Shown piece by piece: positions 29,531 through 36,889 of a stretch of DNA of 64,000 nucleotides. The notes below the pieces were generated by a model. It worked only from the letters and a program-made list of their open reading frames with translations. It had not been told where the DNA came from and ran no database searches. How positions within the stretch are numbered: position 1 is the first letter of the stretch; every line of letters begins with the position of its first letter. The stretch spans positions 277,426 through 341,425 of the forward strand of contig CAVUHX010000042.1 in assembly GCA_963741405.1 (NCBI GenBank), read 5' to 3'. Both the position numbers and the translations under genes were made by a program. This stretch comes from Roseiarcus sp963741405. Its GTDB lineage: Bacteria > Pseudomonadota > Alphaproteobacteria > Rhizobiales > Beijerinckiaceae.

Positions 29531-30535
29531 GTGTTGCTTTCGTCGAATTTGGGAATGATTTACGCACTCGGACTCCAAGCGCTGATCTTGGCGGGCGCGG
29601 TGCGTGCCTCGGACTTGCCCCGGTTCAAGCTTCCGATCGATTGCAGAATTGGGACCAACTGTGTGATTCAAAATTACGTTGACGTCGATCCTTCGCGTGG
29701 CGCTCGTGACTACGCAAACGGAACCCTCACCTATGACGGTCACGACGGAACCGACTTTCGGCTGAGCGACGCCGGAGCGCAGCGGACCGGCGTGAACGTA
29801 CTCGCGGCTGACGCGGGCCGGGTCTCCAGAACGCGAGATGGCGTTTCCGACGTTTCCTTTCGAGATGCCGGCCGCGAATTTATCAAGGGGAGAGAATGCG
29901 GCAACGGCGTCGTCATCGATCATCCCGACGGTTGGCAAACTCAATATTGTCATCTCAAGGAGGGCACGGTCAGCGTCAGGGTCGGCGATCCGGTCAGCGC
30001 GGGCCAACCTGTTGGTCAGGTGGGAATGTCGGGCCTGACCGAATTTCCGCATCTCCATTTTACGGTGCGTCGCTATGGAAAGACGGTGGACCCTTTCTCG
30101 TATCGAGCGGTCGATGGCGTCGGCGCGGCGGGCGCTTCGCTATGGAAGCGCGAAGTCGACGCCGCGATGGGTTACAGGCCAGTGTCGATTCTGAATATGG
30201 GTTTCGCCGCGGGGAAAGTAACCCTGGAGTCGATCGAAACAGCCACTGTAGCGCAAATGACCCCTTCATCCAATTCGAACGAAGTCCTCGTATTTGCCCT
30301 GGCAATCGGGCTGCGAGCAGGCGATGTGCCGCAAATCATCATAGAAGGACCCGGCGGAGCGCCGTTTGTCGAACATTCGGCGCTTCCGATGGAGCAGGAC
30401 AAAGCGCAGTATTTCATGTTCGCCGGAAAGCTGCGCCCGGACGCCGGGTGGCCGAAAGGGCGCTATCACGCCACGTATCGCGTTCTCCGGGGGAAGGAAA
30501 CGGTTGTCGAGAGAAGCGCGGACCTGATCCTCTAA
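29531..30535 (+). CDS. Secreted M23-family metallopeptidase
   Basis: 334 residues from a GTG at 29531, with a strong ribosome binding site AGGAGG at 29521-29526; a TTG three bases on is spaced even better. A signal peptide ends near AVRASD. The LytM-type peptidase domain shows YDGHDGTDFRL (zinc histidine and aspartate), QYCHLKEG and FPHLHFTV (the HxH motif), so it should be an active zinc endopeptidase, probably cutting peptidoglycan cross-links. The C-terminal 130 residues form a beta-rich domain I cannot name. It is divergent from the RTX gene and may share its promoter region. Confidence 0.88.
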   Translation: MLLSSNLGMIYALGLQALILAGAVRASDLPRFKLPIDCRIGTNCVIQNYVDVDPSRGARDYANGTLTYDGHDGTDFRLSDAGAQRTGVNVLAADAGRVSRTRDGVSDVSFRDAGREFIKGRECGNGVVIDHPDGWQTQYCHLKEGTVSVRVGDPVSAGQPVGQVGMSGLTEFPHLHFTVRRYGKTVDPFSYRAVDGVGAAGASLWKREVDAAMGYRPVSILNMGFAAGKVTLESIETATVAQMTPSSNSNEVLVFALAIGLRAGDVPQIIIEGPGGAPFVEHSALPMEQDKAQYFMFAGKLRPDAGWPKGRYHATYRVLRGKETVVERSADLIL

Positions 30536-30639
30536 CCTTTCGATCAAGCGAGTGATCGCGAACGGACGAAGGGCGAGATTTTTCGAACAAATTCCGGTGA
30601 TGGGGTGGACGGCGCCCCGAACGGCATCATCGTGCCAAG

Positions 30640-32046
30640 ATGGTCGTTGTCATCAACCCGTCTGAAGGGAAGCCGTCGATTGCGCAAGTCTATATTGCCG
30701 AGCCGCTGCGCGATGCGATCCGAGGTCGCGCTCAGGAGTTGGCGACGTCGGCGGGGATTGCGATTGAGCACATTGCCAAGGCGCACATCCGCAAGGAAGA
30801 GGTCGTGGCCAAAGTGCTCGAGCGGCGCGGCGATCGTCCGGGATTGGTGCATATCATCTCGGCGATGGAGGCGTGCGACAGCTACAGACCCTGGCACGAC
30901 AAGACGAGCGGGCAGACCTTCCTCAAGCCCGACAGCGGCAAGTGCCTGCACTACTACTTTGATTTCATCGACGACGAGGTTGGCCTGTGTTACCTGCGCG
31001 TGCCGACCTGGTGTCCCTTCCGGCTGCAGTTCTATTGCAACGGACACGGCTGGCTGGCACGGCAGCTTACCGCCGCCGGCATCGGCTTTACCCTTGCCGA
31101 CAACGCCTTTCTGCGCATCGACGACTGGGAGCGGGCGCAAACCTTCGCCGATGCGCTCGCGCCCAAACAACTGCATCGGGTTCTCGATCGCTTCGCCCAG
31201 CTGTGCTGTCCGGTCATGGACACCTTTGATCAGCGCTATCACTGGAGCCTGACGCAGGTGGAGTATGCCATCGACCTTGTGTTTCGCTCCGCCGCGACGC
31301 TCAAGCCGCTTTATGAACAGCTTTCCCGCCAAGCGGTGTTGTCGGTGAAGGCCGAGCACGTGGCGAGCTTTCTCGGCAAGAAGATCACGCCGCAGCTTGC
31401 CCAGGAAGTCGGCTCGCGTTTCGAGACCCGCATCGAGGGCACTTGCATCAAGCATCGCCTCGGCAAAGCCCAGGTGAAGATGTACGACAAGTTCCATCTC
31501 GTGCTGCGCATCGAGACGACGGCCAACGATGTCTCCTTCTTCAAACACCACCGCAGGGTGGAACATCGCCAGGGCCCCAGCAGCCGCGAGCTGGCGCCCC
31601 TCAAGAAGACGATCTACAGCCTGATTGATCTGCGCGACATCCTGCTCGGCTGCTGCCGACGATACTTGGTGTACCTGTCCGCCCTCGACGACCACAGCGC
31701 AGGGGTTCGCGCCCTGGATCGGCTCAGCGAGGATCGCCGCGACGAAGATCGCCTGATCAAAGGGCTGAACTTCTTCAAGCGAAGCGAGCAGGCATGGCTC
31801 CGCGCCCTGCAGCGTCCGCAGTTCAACATCCGCGGACTGCGCCGAGCAGACCTGACTGCCTTTGTTCCCGGCTTGAGCCCGGCTGCTCTCTCCCGGCAAA
31901 TCACGCGCATGCGCAGGCTCGGCTTGATCAAGCGCGTCGCCGGCGCCTATCGCTCCTACCTGACCCGCCTCGGCCGCGCCGCGATCGCCGCAGCTTCCTC
32001 CATAACCGAGATGCGCATCATCCCAACTCTCGCAGCCGCACGCTGA
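30640..32046 (+). CDS. Multicopy winged-helix family protein, N-terminally truncated
   Basis: 468 residues from ATG 30640. I recognise it as a widespread, often multicopy family usually annotated as hypothetical or MarR-like regulator. Family landmarks present are EPLRD, HPGLVH-type RPGLVHIISAME, KCLHYYFDFIDDEVGLCYLRVPTW, YHWSLTQVEYA, KMYDKFHLVLRIETT and a C-terminal winged helix (GLSPAALSRQITRMRRLGLIKRV). Intact members as I recall them begin about 45 residues earlier with an FDR-containing block; here that block is replaced by MVVVINPSEGKPSIAQV, so the 5' end seems to be lost. Its placement at the edge of IS debris and the multicopy habit suggest it is part of an unclassified mobile unit. 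Biochemical function is not established. Confidence 0.6.
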   Translation: MVVVINPSEGKPSIAQVYIAEPLRDAIRGRAQELATSAGIAIEHIAKAHIRKEEVVAKVLERRGDRPGLVHIISAMEACDSYRPWHDKTSGQTFLKPDSGKCLHYYFDFIDDEVGLCYLRVPTWCPFRLQFYCNGHGWLARQLTAAGIGFTLADNAFLRIDDWERAQTFADALAPKQLHRVLDRFAQLCCPVMDTFDQRYHWSLTQVEYAIDLVFRSAATLKPLYEQLSRQAVLSVKAEHVASFLGKKITPQLAQEVGSRFETRIEGTCIKHRLGKAQVKMYDKFHLVLRIETTANDVSFFKHHRRVEHRQGPSSRELAPLKKTIYSLIDLRDILLGCCRRYLVYLSALDDHSAGVRALDRLSEDRRDEDRLIKGLNFFKRSEQAWLRALQRPQFNIRGLRRADLTAFVPGLSPAALSRQITRMRRLGLIKRVAGAYRSYLTRLGRAAIAAASSITEMRIIPTLAAAR

Positions 32047-32097
32047 CCCAATCTTCGCCATTTCAGGCAAGACTCAACTCGTAAGGGACTAAGCGAC

Positions 32098-32162
32098 CTC
32101 GCAACTGGAACTCGACCGCTTCTGGGCGGCTCGTCTGCCCAATTCGCGCGAGGGGACCTGCT
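32098..32162 (+). pseudogene. IS1634-family transposase, 5' fragment
   Basis: These bases encode QLELDRFWAARLPNSREGTCW, a block from the N-terminal third of IS1634-type transposases. The frame upstream is lost at about 32098. The fragment continues, after removal of the IS256 element and one copy of its target duplication, directly into RHILETLVCYRLIDPGSEWRL at 33585 onward. Confidence 0.8.
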
Positions 32163-32170
32163 GGCGGCAC

Positions 32171-33584
32171 GGTCCCGTCGCGGAGGTGGTTGGAATTGGG
32201 TTGGCGTAGTCTCCGGGTTGTTCAACCCAACTGATTCCGGCGTTGGAGCGCTGGAACGGAGACCACGCCATGACGAGAGATACCATGAACGAGGCGGCTG
32301 TCGGCGCCGAAGCTTTGCTTCTGGATGATTGGTTCGACGCGATTGAGGACGGGGTCCGGGCTCGGGTGCGCGGCTTCATCGAGACGATGCTGGAGGCAGA
32401 ACTTTCCGAGGCGTTGTCGCGTCCGCGCTATGGTCGGCGCAAGTCGGGCGGGGACGCGACGCCGTCGGTTGTCGGCATGCGCCACGGGCATCGCGAGCGA
32501 ACGCTGACGGGCACGGTCGGCAAGACTCGGATCGCCGTGCCGCGCGCGCGGTTGACCGGCGAGGACGGCAAGACGCGCGAATGGCGGAGCGGTTCGCTAC
32601 GCGCCTACCAGCGGCGCACCCGGGCCGCCGACGCCTTGATCGCCGGGGCTTATCTTGCAGGGACGAACACCCGCCGGGTGCGGCGTGCGTTGAACGCGGT
32701 GTTTGCCGGGCCGGTCGGCAAGGACGTGGTCAGCCGGGTCTGGCGCAAGACGAAGGGCGACTGGGACGCCTGGAATGCGCGCTCGCTCGCCGAGGAGCCG
32801 ATCGTGCGGCTGATCCTCGACGGCACGGTCGCGCGTGTCCGGCTCGACAAAAAGGCGACTTCGGTTTCGCTGCTCGTCGCGCTCGGCGTGCGCGCCGACG
32901 GCCAGAAGATGCTGCTGGCGATCAAGAGCATGGGCGGTGAGAGCGAGGCGGCCTGGCGCGCGTTGCTCGACGATCTCGTCAGGCGCGGATTGCCAACGCC
33001 GGAGCTGGTCGTGGTCGACGGCGCGCCGGGCCTCGAAAAGGCGCTGGCGGCGCTGTGGCCCGACATGGCTGTCCAACGCTGCACCGTGCACAAGCATCGC
33101 AATCTCCTCGCCCACGCGCCCGAGCGCCTGCACGAGGAAATCTCGAACGACTACAAAGATATGATCTACGCCCAGACGAAGGGGGAGGTCGAAGCCCGGC
33201 GCAAGGCGTTCATCCGCAAATGGCGCCTCAAATGCCGCGCCGTCGCCGACAGCCTGGAGGAAGCTGGCGACAAGCTCTTCACCTTCACTCGGTTCCCGCC
33301 GAGCCAATGGAAGTCGATCCGAACCTCGAACGCGATCGAGCGACTGCACGAGGAGTTCAAGCGGCGGATCAAGACCCAGACGGTGCTGCCCTGCGCCGAG
33401 ACCGCGGCCATGCTGTTCTGGGCGCTGCTCGCCTCGGGTCAGATCGCCATGCGCAAGGTCGACGGATGGCAGACCCTCGCCGAGAAACCACACGATCAGA
33501 TCTTTGACCTCGCCGCATGATTGGATAACTTCATGTCGCCCGAAGACGCGCCAGATCAATTCCAACACAAGTCGCGACGGGACC
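32171..33584 (+). mobile_element. IS256-family insertion sequence, complete
   Basis: Ends are defined by inverted repeats: left GGTCCCGTCGCG at 32171, right complement of CGCGACGGGACC ending at 33584, with further matches (TTGGAATTG) inside. The element is flanked by a perfect 8-bp direct repeat GGCGGCAC (32163-32170 and 33585-33592), the target duplication size known for IS256. One intact transposase gene fills it. The target was an IS1634-type transposase gene, so this is the younger insertion. Confidence 0.95.
32270..33520 (+). CDS. IS256-family transposase
   Basis: 416 residues from ATG 32270. The DDE catalytic residues fall in IVRLILDGTVARVR, ELVVVDGAPGLEKAL and SNAIERLHEEFKRR, and the QRCTVHKHRNLL motif with its cysteine and histidine is the IS256/Mutator hallmark. 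The frame is intact and the inverted repeats and target duplication are perfect, so it should be active in cut-and-paste or circle-intermediate transposition. Confidence 0.95.
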   Translation: MTRDTMNEAAVGAEALLLDDWFDAIEDGVRARVRGFIETMLEAELSEALSRPRYGRRKSGGDATPSVVGMRHGHRERTLTGTVGKTRIAVPRARLTGEDGKTREWRSGSLRAYQRRTRAADALIAGAYLAGTNTRRVRRALNAVFAGPVGKDVVSRVWRKTKGDWDAWNARSLAEEPIVRLILDGTVARVRLDKKATSVSLLVALGVRADGQKMLLAIKSMGGESEAAWRALLDDLVRRGLPTPELVVVDGAPGLEKALAALWPDMAVQRCTVHKHRNLLAHAPERLHEEISNDYKDMIYAQTKGEVEARRKAFIRKWRLKCRAVADSLEEAGDKLFTFTRFPPSQWKSIRTSNAIERLHEEFKRRIKTQTVLPCAETAAMLFWALLASGQIAMRKVDGWQTLAEKPHDQIFDLAA

Positions 33585-34995
33585 GGCGGCACATCCTCGA
33601 GACGCTGGTGTGCTACCGGCTCATCGACCCGGGCAGCGAATGGCGTCTGCACCGGCTGTGGTTCGAGCAAAGCGCCATGGGCGATCTGCTCGGCGAGGAT
33701 TTCGCTTTGGTCGAGAAGAACGCCCTCTATCGTTGCCTCGACAAGCTCGTCGAGCACAAGACGGCGCTGTTTACTCACCTGCGCCGGCGCTGGCAGGATC
33801 TGTTCGGCGCCCGCTTCGAAGTCCTTCTCTATGATCTGACCAGCACGGACTTCGAATCCGATCCGCCGGACGACGACAGCGACAAGCGCCGCTACGGCTA
33901 CAGCCGCAACAAACGTTCGGACTGCGTGCAGGTGGTCATTGCGCTCGTCGTGACCCCCGACGGTTTTCCGCTCGCCTACGAAGTTCTGCCCGGCAATACC
34001 TCGGACAAGACGACGCTGCGCGGCTTCCTTTCGAAGATCGAGGCGCAGTACGGCAAGGCGGAGCGCATCTGGGTGATGGACCGCGGCATCCCCACCGAAG
34101 AAGCGCTCGCCGAAATGCGGCAATCGGATCCGCCGGTCGCCTATCTGGTGGGAACTCCGAAGGGACGCCTCGGCAAGCTGGAAAAGTCTCTCGTCGGCCT
34201 GCCATGGCATGAGGTGCGGCCGGGCGTCGAGGTGAAGCTGATGGCCCAGGACGGCGAGCTTTATGTCCTCGCCCAGAGCCGGATGTCCTCGCCCAGAGCC
34301 GGGCGCGCATCGACAAGGAGCGCGCCATGCGAAAGCGGCAGCTGAAGCAGCTGTGGGCGCGCCTGGCGAAGCTGGCGCAAATGGACCTCACCCGCGAGAG
34401 CCTGCTGATGAAGCTCGGCGCCGCCCGCGCCAAGGCGCCGGCGGCATGGCGCCTCCTCGACATAACGGTCGACCCGCACACCGCCGCCTTCACTTACGCG
34501 CTCAACCGCAACAAGCTGCGCCAAGCGCGCCGGCGCGAGGGCCGCTACCTGTTGCGCACCAACCTGTGCGGGCGCGATCCCGCCGAGCTGTGGCGGTTCT
34601 ACATTCAACTCGTCGAAGTCGAGGCGGCCTTCAAGAACCTCAAGGACGACCTGCAACTACGGCCGATCTACCACCAGCTGCAGAGCCGCGTCGAGGCGCA
34701 CATCTTCGTGGCCTTCCTCGCCTACTGCCTGCACGTCACCCCGCGCGCCAAACTCAGGCCGATGGCCCCCGGCCTCACCCCGCGCCCCGTGCTCGACAAG
34801 CTTGCCGCCATCCAGATGCTCGACGTCCACTTCCCCACCACCGACGGCCGAACCCTGATCCTGAGCCGATACACCGAGCCGAACGTCGACCAGAAGCTCA
34901 TCCTGCAGCGCCTCGGCCTCGCCCTGCCGCCGCAACGTCCGCCCCGAATCGCCGCTCCTGCTCCGGCGGTTCAGCACCCGCAACATGCGATGTAG
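33585..34995 (+). pseudogene. IS1634-family transposase, 3' portion, frameshifted
   Basis: Resumes the gene broken by IS256. The first frame carries the DDE-type core (VLLYDLTSTDFESDPP, VQVVIALVVTPDGFPLAYEV, WVMDRGIPTEEALAEM) and fails at the 20-base tandem duplication 34263-34302, which shifts the frame by two. The rest (KRQLKQLWARLAKLAQMD through WRFYIQLVEVEAAFKNLKDDL, holding the last acidic residue) continues in another frame to 34995. The gene is thus broken three times: 5' loss, IS256 insertion, internal duplication. Confidence 0.85.
34263..34302 (+). repeat. 20-base perfect tandem duplication
   Basis: The 20 bases at 34263-34282 (ATGTCCTCGCCC...) are repeated exactly at 34283-34302 inside the IS1634 transposase. 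Twenty is not a multiple of three, so the duplication itself inactivates the reading frame. Confidence 0.95.
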
Positions 34996-35094
34996 TGGAG
35001 ACCTTTGACCGCCCAGCCTTGATTCCACGACCCTTTCTACTCGTTCGCATCCCCAGTTGAGAAAGTCGGGCTAACGGCAGTAGATGAACAGCCC

Positions 35095-35298
35095 ATGCGA
35101 AATCGTGAGGACCCGTTTGCGGCATTGCTGGCCCTTCTGCAGGATCAGATTTACCTGGAGATGCGGAGGGCTGATGAAGCCGCGGATGACGGCCTACGTC
35201 TGATAGACGCCTTCCTAAGAATCCGCGATCCGGCGCTTCGCGCCGCCGTGGTGGACGTCGTTTCGGAATTGGCTGAGCGCAGTGAACAGGCTGGTTAG
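35095..35298 (+). CDS. Small helical hypothetical protein
   Basis: 67 residues from ATG 35095, nearly all predicted helix. The C-terminal half (GLRLIDAFLRIRDPALRAAVVDVV) follows the pattern L-x2-FLR-I-x2-P-x-LR seen at the end of many small HTH regulators in Hyphomicrobiales, without the HTH itself. A related segment occurs in the opposite orientation at 35619-35745. It may be a real small protein or the tail of a decayed regulator; no good ribosome binding site is visible. Confidence 0.35.
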   Translation: MRNREDPFAALLALLQDQIYLEMRRADEAADDGLRLIDAFLRIRDPALRAAVVDVVSELAERSEQAG

Positions 35299-35472
35299 GA
35301 TCGTCTCGGTCGGCCCGTTCGGCAAATCATACACTTGAGCAGACCTTGGTGGCGATGGACTTGCGGCGGCCGGCGCCCCCTGCGCGGGTTCGCGAACAGC
35401 ATTGCTTTTCTTCTGCACACGCGAAAGCGCCATGGTGAGCAGGTAAACGAGAAGGTCATCGCCCAGCGACAT
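35215..35472 (-). CDS. Small hypothetical protein
   Basis: 85 residues from ATG 35472 (MSLGDDLLVYLLTMALSRVQKK). The amphipathic start resembles that of short uncharacterised proteobacterial proteins, then low-complexity proline/alanine sequence follows. It overlaps the 3' end of the plus-strand gene at 35095-35298, so at most one of the two is likely to be functional. No family recognised. Confidence 0.25.
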   Translation of the reverse strand: MSLGDDLLVYLLTMALSRVQKKSNAVREPAQGAPAAASPSPPRSAQVYDLPNGPTETILTSLFTALSQFRNDVHHGGAKRRIADS

Positions 35473-35618
35473 CGCCTCTTCTCTGCTATGGGTCAGTCCA
35501 ATAGCGAGCTTTTCCCGCACCCCAAGCTCAGACATCCGATGCCCCTTCCCACAGAACTCGGGATAATCAGTAACCGACGTTTACATAATCGACATGGCCA
35601 TAATAGAGGTGTCCACAG

Positions 35619-35858
35619 CTATCCGACGTCTTGAAGCCTCAGCATCTTCGTCACAAACTCCAGAATTTCTTCACGTAGTTCCGGCCTCTGGACCCGCAGA
35701 AAGAGGCTGACAAGCCGATGCCCCTCTTCTGGCGAAGCAGGAGCAAACTCTGATGCACGGAGCGCAGGACCAACAGAGGCGGAGTTCGAGCGTTTTGTCC
35801 ACCGCGGCGGCAATCGCCATCCTTTTTTCTCCATACGTTGCCTTCGCCGCCGAGCCAA
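35619..35858 (-). CDS. Small hypothetical protein, possible regulator tail
   Basis: 79 residues. The last 35 (EEGHRLVSLFLRVQRPELREEILEFV) resemble the C-terminal segment of the protein at 35095-35298. The N-terminal half is basic and unconserved and is antisense to a plus-strand ORF with a better start. It is probably a remnant. Confidence 0.25.
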   Translation of the reverse strand: MARRRRQRMEKKGWRLPPRWTKRSNSASVGPALRASEFAPASPEEGHRLVSLFLRVQRPELREEILEFVTKMLRLQDVG

Positions 35859-35956
35859 GTTTGGATTTGGAAAGAAATGACCCGGCGGCGAGTTTCCTGG
35901 TCCCGCGCGCCGCCCAGATCCTGACGCTTCGATCTTACGCGCGTAAATCGGACTGA
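35753..35956 (+). CDS. Small putative exported protein
   Basis: 67 residues from ATG 35753, preceded by AGGAG at about 9 bases. Residues 13-33 form a convincing signal peptide (STAAAIAILFSPYVAFAAEP), leaving a mature peptide of about 35 residues with no known motif. It overlaps the minus-strand ORF 35619-35858; the signal peptide and ribosome binding site make this the better candidate. Confidence 0.35.
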   Translation: MHGAQDQQRRSSSVLSTAAAIAILFSPYVAFAAEPSLDLERNDPAASFLVPRAAQILTLRSYARKSD

Positions 35957-36362
35957 AGCCCTAGACACAGGGGCGAAGGTCGTAAGACCACGCGCCCGGA
36001 GAAAGCTATATAGGTGATCGTCTCGCCCTTCGACAGCCGGTCCGTGACGTCTTTCGTGACGACGATCACGCCGTTGTATTCGGTTAGGATGAACTCCCCT
36101 TCGCCCGTCTTGATTGTCGCGCGAACGTCCAGACGCAAGCTGCCGTCGGGCATGGGAATGAGCCAGTCAGCGGACGGATCGACGATGGTTCCGCTGATCT
36201 TTGGCCCCTTAAGCGTACCGCTGGCTGTAGTGAAGATCATCCGCTGTCCGACCATCTGGGGGGATCAAGCTGCACATCCATCGTTCCGAGATAGTCCGTA
36301 TCGATCGACACCGTGGGACCGTGCTCCTGGTCCGTTTCGCTATGCTCCCCATTTCCGGGCAT
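35935..36362 (-). CDS. DUF3237-family protein, frame broken by a 1-base indel
   Basis: The start ATG 36362 opens MPGNGEHSETDQE and reaches YLGTMDVQLDPP, a typical DUF3237 beginning. The rest of the domain (MVGQRMIFTTASGTLKGPKISG, DWLIPMPDGSLRLDVRATIKT, EYNGVIVVTKDV) is in the next frame. The switch is in six C (minus strand) at 36263-36258; a seventh C would give DPPQMVGQRMIF and one frame of about 142 codons. The function of DUF3237 barrels is unknown. Same defect type as in lptD. Confidence 0.7.
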
Positions 36363-36692
36363 GGTGCGTCTCCTGTCGAAAGGAAGGCTTATGAAGACAT
36401 CGGTATTTCCTGCGCAGCGGACGCTTACGGCAAGGCAACCAACGCCCCTGCCGCAACCGCGATAGCCGCCACCGCAAGGGTTGATTGCGCATCCAGCCTT
36501 CTCGCCTGCTTGCGAGGCGCCACTCCCTAACCGGCCAGCGGCGCTTTGCACACCGCATCAAGTATGCGATCGCGTCAAGTTATGCGATTGCGCAGCTCTT
36601 GGTCTGTCCAAAGGAGGTGAAGATCCTATGAGGGCAAACTGCGGCCAAGGCCGGTATCCTCGGTCTGTCGAACGACCTCAAGGAGCAAGCAG

Positions 36693-36853
36693 ATGTCTCA
36701 ATTCTCGGGATCCCCTCAGGCTTCTGTCGATTACAACTCCACGATTGTTGGCGCGCTGGACCTCAGTGAGAAGAAGTGGGTTCTGGCGGTGCAACTGCCT
36801 GGCGTTAGCCGGCATTCGAAGCACGTGCTGGACGCTTGCGGCGACCGGTCGGA
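36693..36853 (+). pseudogene. IS110-family transposase, 5' fragment
   Basis: Starts at ATG 36693 with AAGGAG upstream. MSQFSGSPQASVDYNSTIVG, ALDLSEKKWVLAVQLPG and SRHSKHVLDACGD are the beginning of an IS110-type transposase, including the first acidic residue of its RuvC-like DEDD domain (ALDLSEK). It is cut at about 36853 by the IS3 element and resumes at 41035. The gap 36363-36692 upstream holds no gene; its last 100 or so bases are probably the IS110 left non-coding end. Confidence 0.8.
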
Positions 36854-36889
36854 ACGTGTCAACGACAATGAGACGCCTGGGTTGGAAAT

